In this document: positions 63,120 to 64,000 of the stretch, one piece after another
How positions within the stretch are numbered: position 1 is the first letter of the stretch
How the letters are laid out: each line of letters opens with the position of its first letter
DNA from: Adineta ricciae
Taxonomy: Eukaryota > Rotifera > Eurotatoria > Adinetida > Adinetidae
NCBI GenBank assembly: GCA_905250025.1
Contig: CAJNOJ010000001.1
Coordinates: 1,612,001-1,676,000 of the forward strand
Reading direction: 5' to 3'
Length of the DNA stretch: 64,000 bases
Notes under the pieces: model-generated
The model's input: only the letters and a program-made list of their open reading frames with translations
Told to the model about the DNA's origin: nothing
Database searches by the model: none
Made by a program: the position numbers and the translations under genes

Positions 63120-63830
63120 CTATTGTAATTTACAGACGATTCTGCCACGCTCCATTGTAATCACGCCATTACCACAGACTGCAGCTAAACGAAATAAGAA
63201 ACGAAGACGATCAAACATGATTGTTCGAAATGACTATTGAAAAACTTACTTTTAACTACTCCAACACGACGTTGTCGTTGTAAAGCTAAAACAAAAGGAA
63301 GTCATGAATAAACGGATATTAGAAATCAATTAAAATCGAAGGCTAGTTTTGAATGAGAACGACCAACAGTCTGTAAGATCTTAGATTTATACAAAATCCG
63401 TCTTGCATTCAGCGATGGAGCTTCGTATGAGGAACTGAATGCCCTCTTCAAATTTCTCGCGTAGCTCTCCGACTCGTTGTCAGAAGATCTAGAGATGAAT
63501 TTGTCTGCCAATCGATTTCATAACTACACCAACTTATTCATATGTTCGACAATCAAACTACTCTCGTAGGAATATCATTCACTTACGAATATTAGAAACA
63601 TCACGCTTTTTTCTAGATGACAATTGCACATTTACGCCCGTACCCACCGTTTCGTGTCCTCCTACAATGAGACGAATGTTTTAACAGCATCCGACAGCAA
63701 CACAGTTACCTGTATTAACATGGATCGATGAAAGCCCTGGTCCTCCGATATGCACATTTGCATTGGCTTGGTATGCAGCGAAAATAATCAAGACACAAAA
63801 GGCTAAGCAGTACGCAATGGATGATTGCAT
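63120..63830 (-). CDS. Secreted prepropeptide, cluster member D
   Basis: Four exons (63710-63830, 63587-63661, 63250-63285, 63120-63184), all introns phase 1, 98 residues. The signal peptide MQSSIAYCLAFCVLIIFAAY closely matches that of member A. A textbook furin site Arg-Lys-Lys-Arg ends at residue 60. The peptide then runs DVSNIPLQRQRRVGVVK and ends with the core CGNGVITMERGRIVC plus KLQ; its two cysteines are again 13 residues apart. Exon 2 (75 nt) equals that of member B and exon 3 (36 nt) that of member C. The cluster may continue beyond the window. Confidence 0.75.
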
Positions 63831-64000
63831 GGTAAAGGGTACGTAAGGCGAAATTAATAAAGAAATTCGATAGAAGGCGAATGATGAAATTTATTCAAGG
63901 GACATAAACATATATACATTCCGAAGACCAATCGTCTCTTATTTCTTTCTTAAAGCGAATGATAGGAAAAGAAAAGAAAATCATGCCCTAGACGAATAGT
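63831..64000. other. Upstream of member D to window end
   Basis: Minus-strand TATA-like element near 63908-63917. Its sequence is not like the promoter shared by A and F. Nothing further seen. Confidence 0.4.

Overview
The window looks like one contig of a compact, AT-rich invertebrate nuclear genome. Genes sit a few hundred bases apart on both strands. Most introns are about 45-60 nt with GT..AG ends, and only a few exceed 150 nt. Conserved animal genes (RACK1, enolase, PP2A scaffold subunit, CHP1, NDUFB5, ephrin, Dispatched, PDZ-LIM) rule out a prokaryote. Short introns, small-HSP genes with two alpha-crystallin domains, and genes that look foreign to animals (class-I glutamine amidotransferase, lone AAA ATPase) would fit a bdelloid rotifer. 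That placement is inference. Exon models were built by hand: splice sites were read from the sequence and accepted when the reading phases added up.

Left part (1-29200). The 3' part of a ZDHHC5/8 palmitoyltransferase (+) begins the window. It is followed by a secreted cystine-knot protein (-), an HMGB protein (-), tRNA-Ile (-), a foldback repeat and an HDHD5-like HAD protein (-). A gene-poor 5 kb follows with two isolated coding-like exons. Then come a TMEM272-like membrane protein (+), enolase (-), NDUFB5 (-), a class-I glutamine amidotransferase (-), an unknown small gene (+), two tandem double-domain small heat-shock genes (+), two near-identical tRNA-His genes (+), RACK1 (-), an HDHD3-like protein (-) and CHP1 (-).

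Middle (29600-49300). A 14-exon Dispatched homologue (-), an SLC17 transporter (+), the PP2A A subunit (+), an AAA ATPase (+), a PDZ plus three-LIM protein of the Enigma/ZASP type (+), a disordered protein with an RVSF motif and a C-terminal PDZ ligand (+), and a single-pass membrane protein (-).

Right part (49300-64000). A 3.1 kb stretch without recognisable genes precedes an ephrin gene that has two candidate first exons, 1.2 kb apart and in the same phase. The last 7.5 kb hold what I consider the most interesting object. It is a cluster of five intact small genes and one decayed copy for short secreted peptides. They share a signal-peptide exon, usually a basic (KR-type) processing site, all phase-1 introns, and in four of five a C-terminal core of the form x-x-N-G-V-V-x-I-x-x-G-x-I-x-C. 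Two of them lie head-out on the arms of an inverted duplication whose promoter halves are much more alike than the first coding exons. I do not recognise this family.
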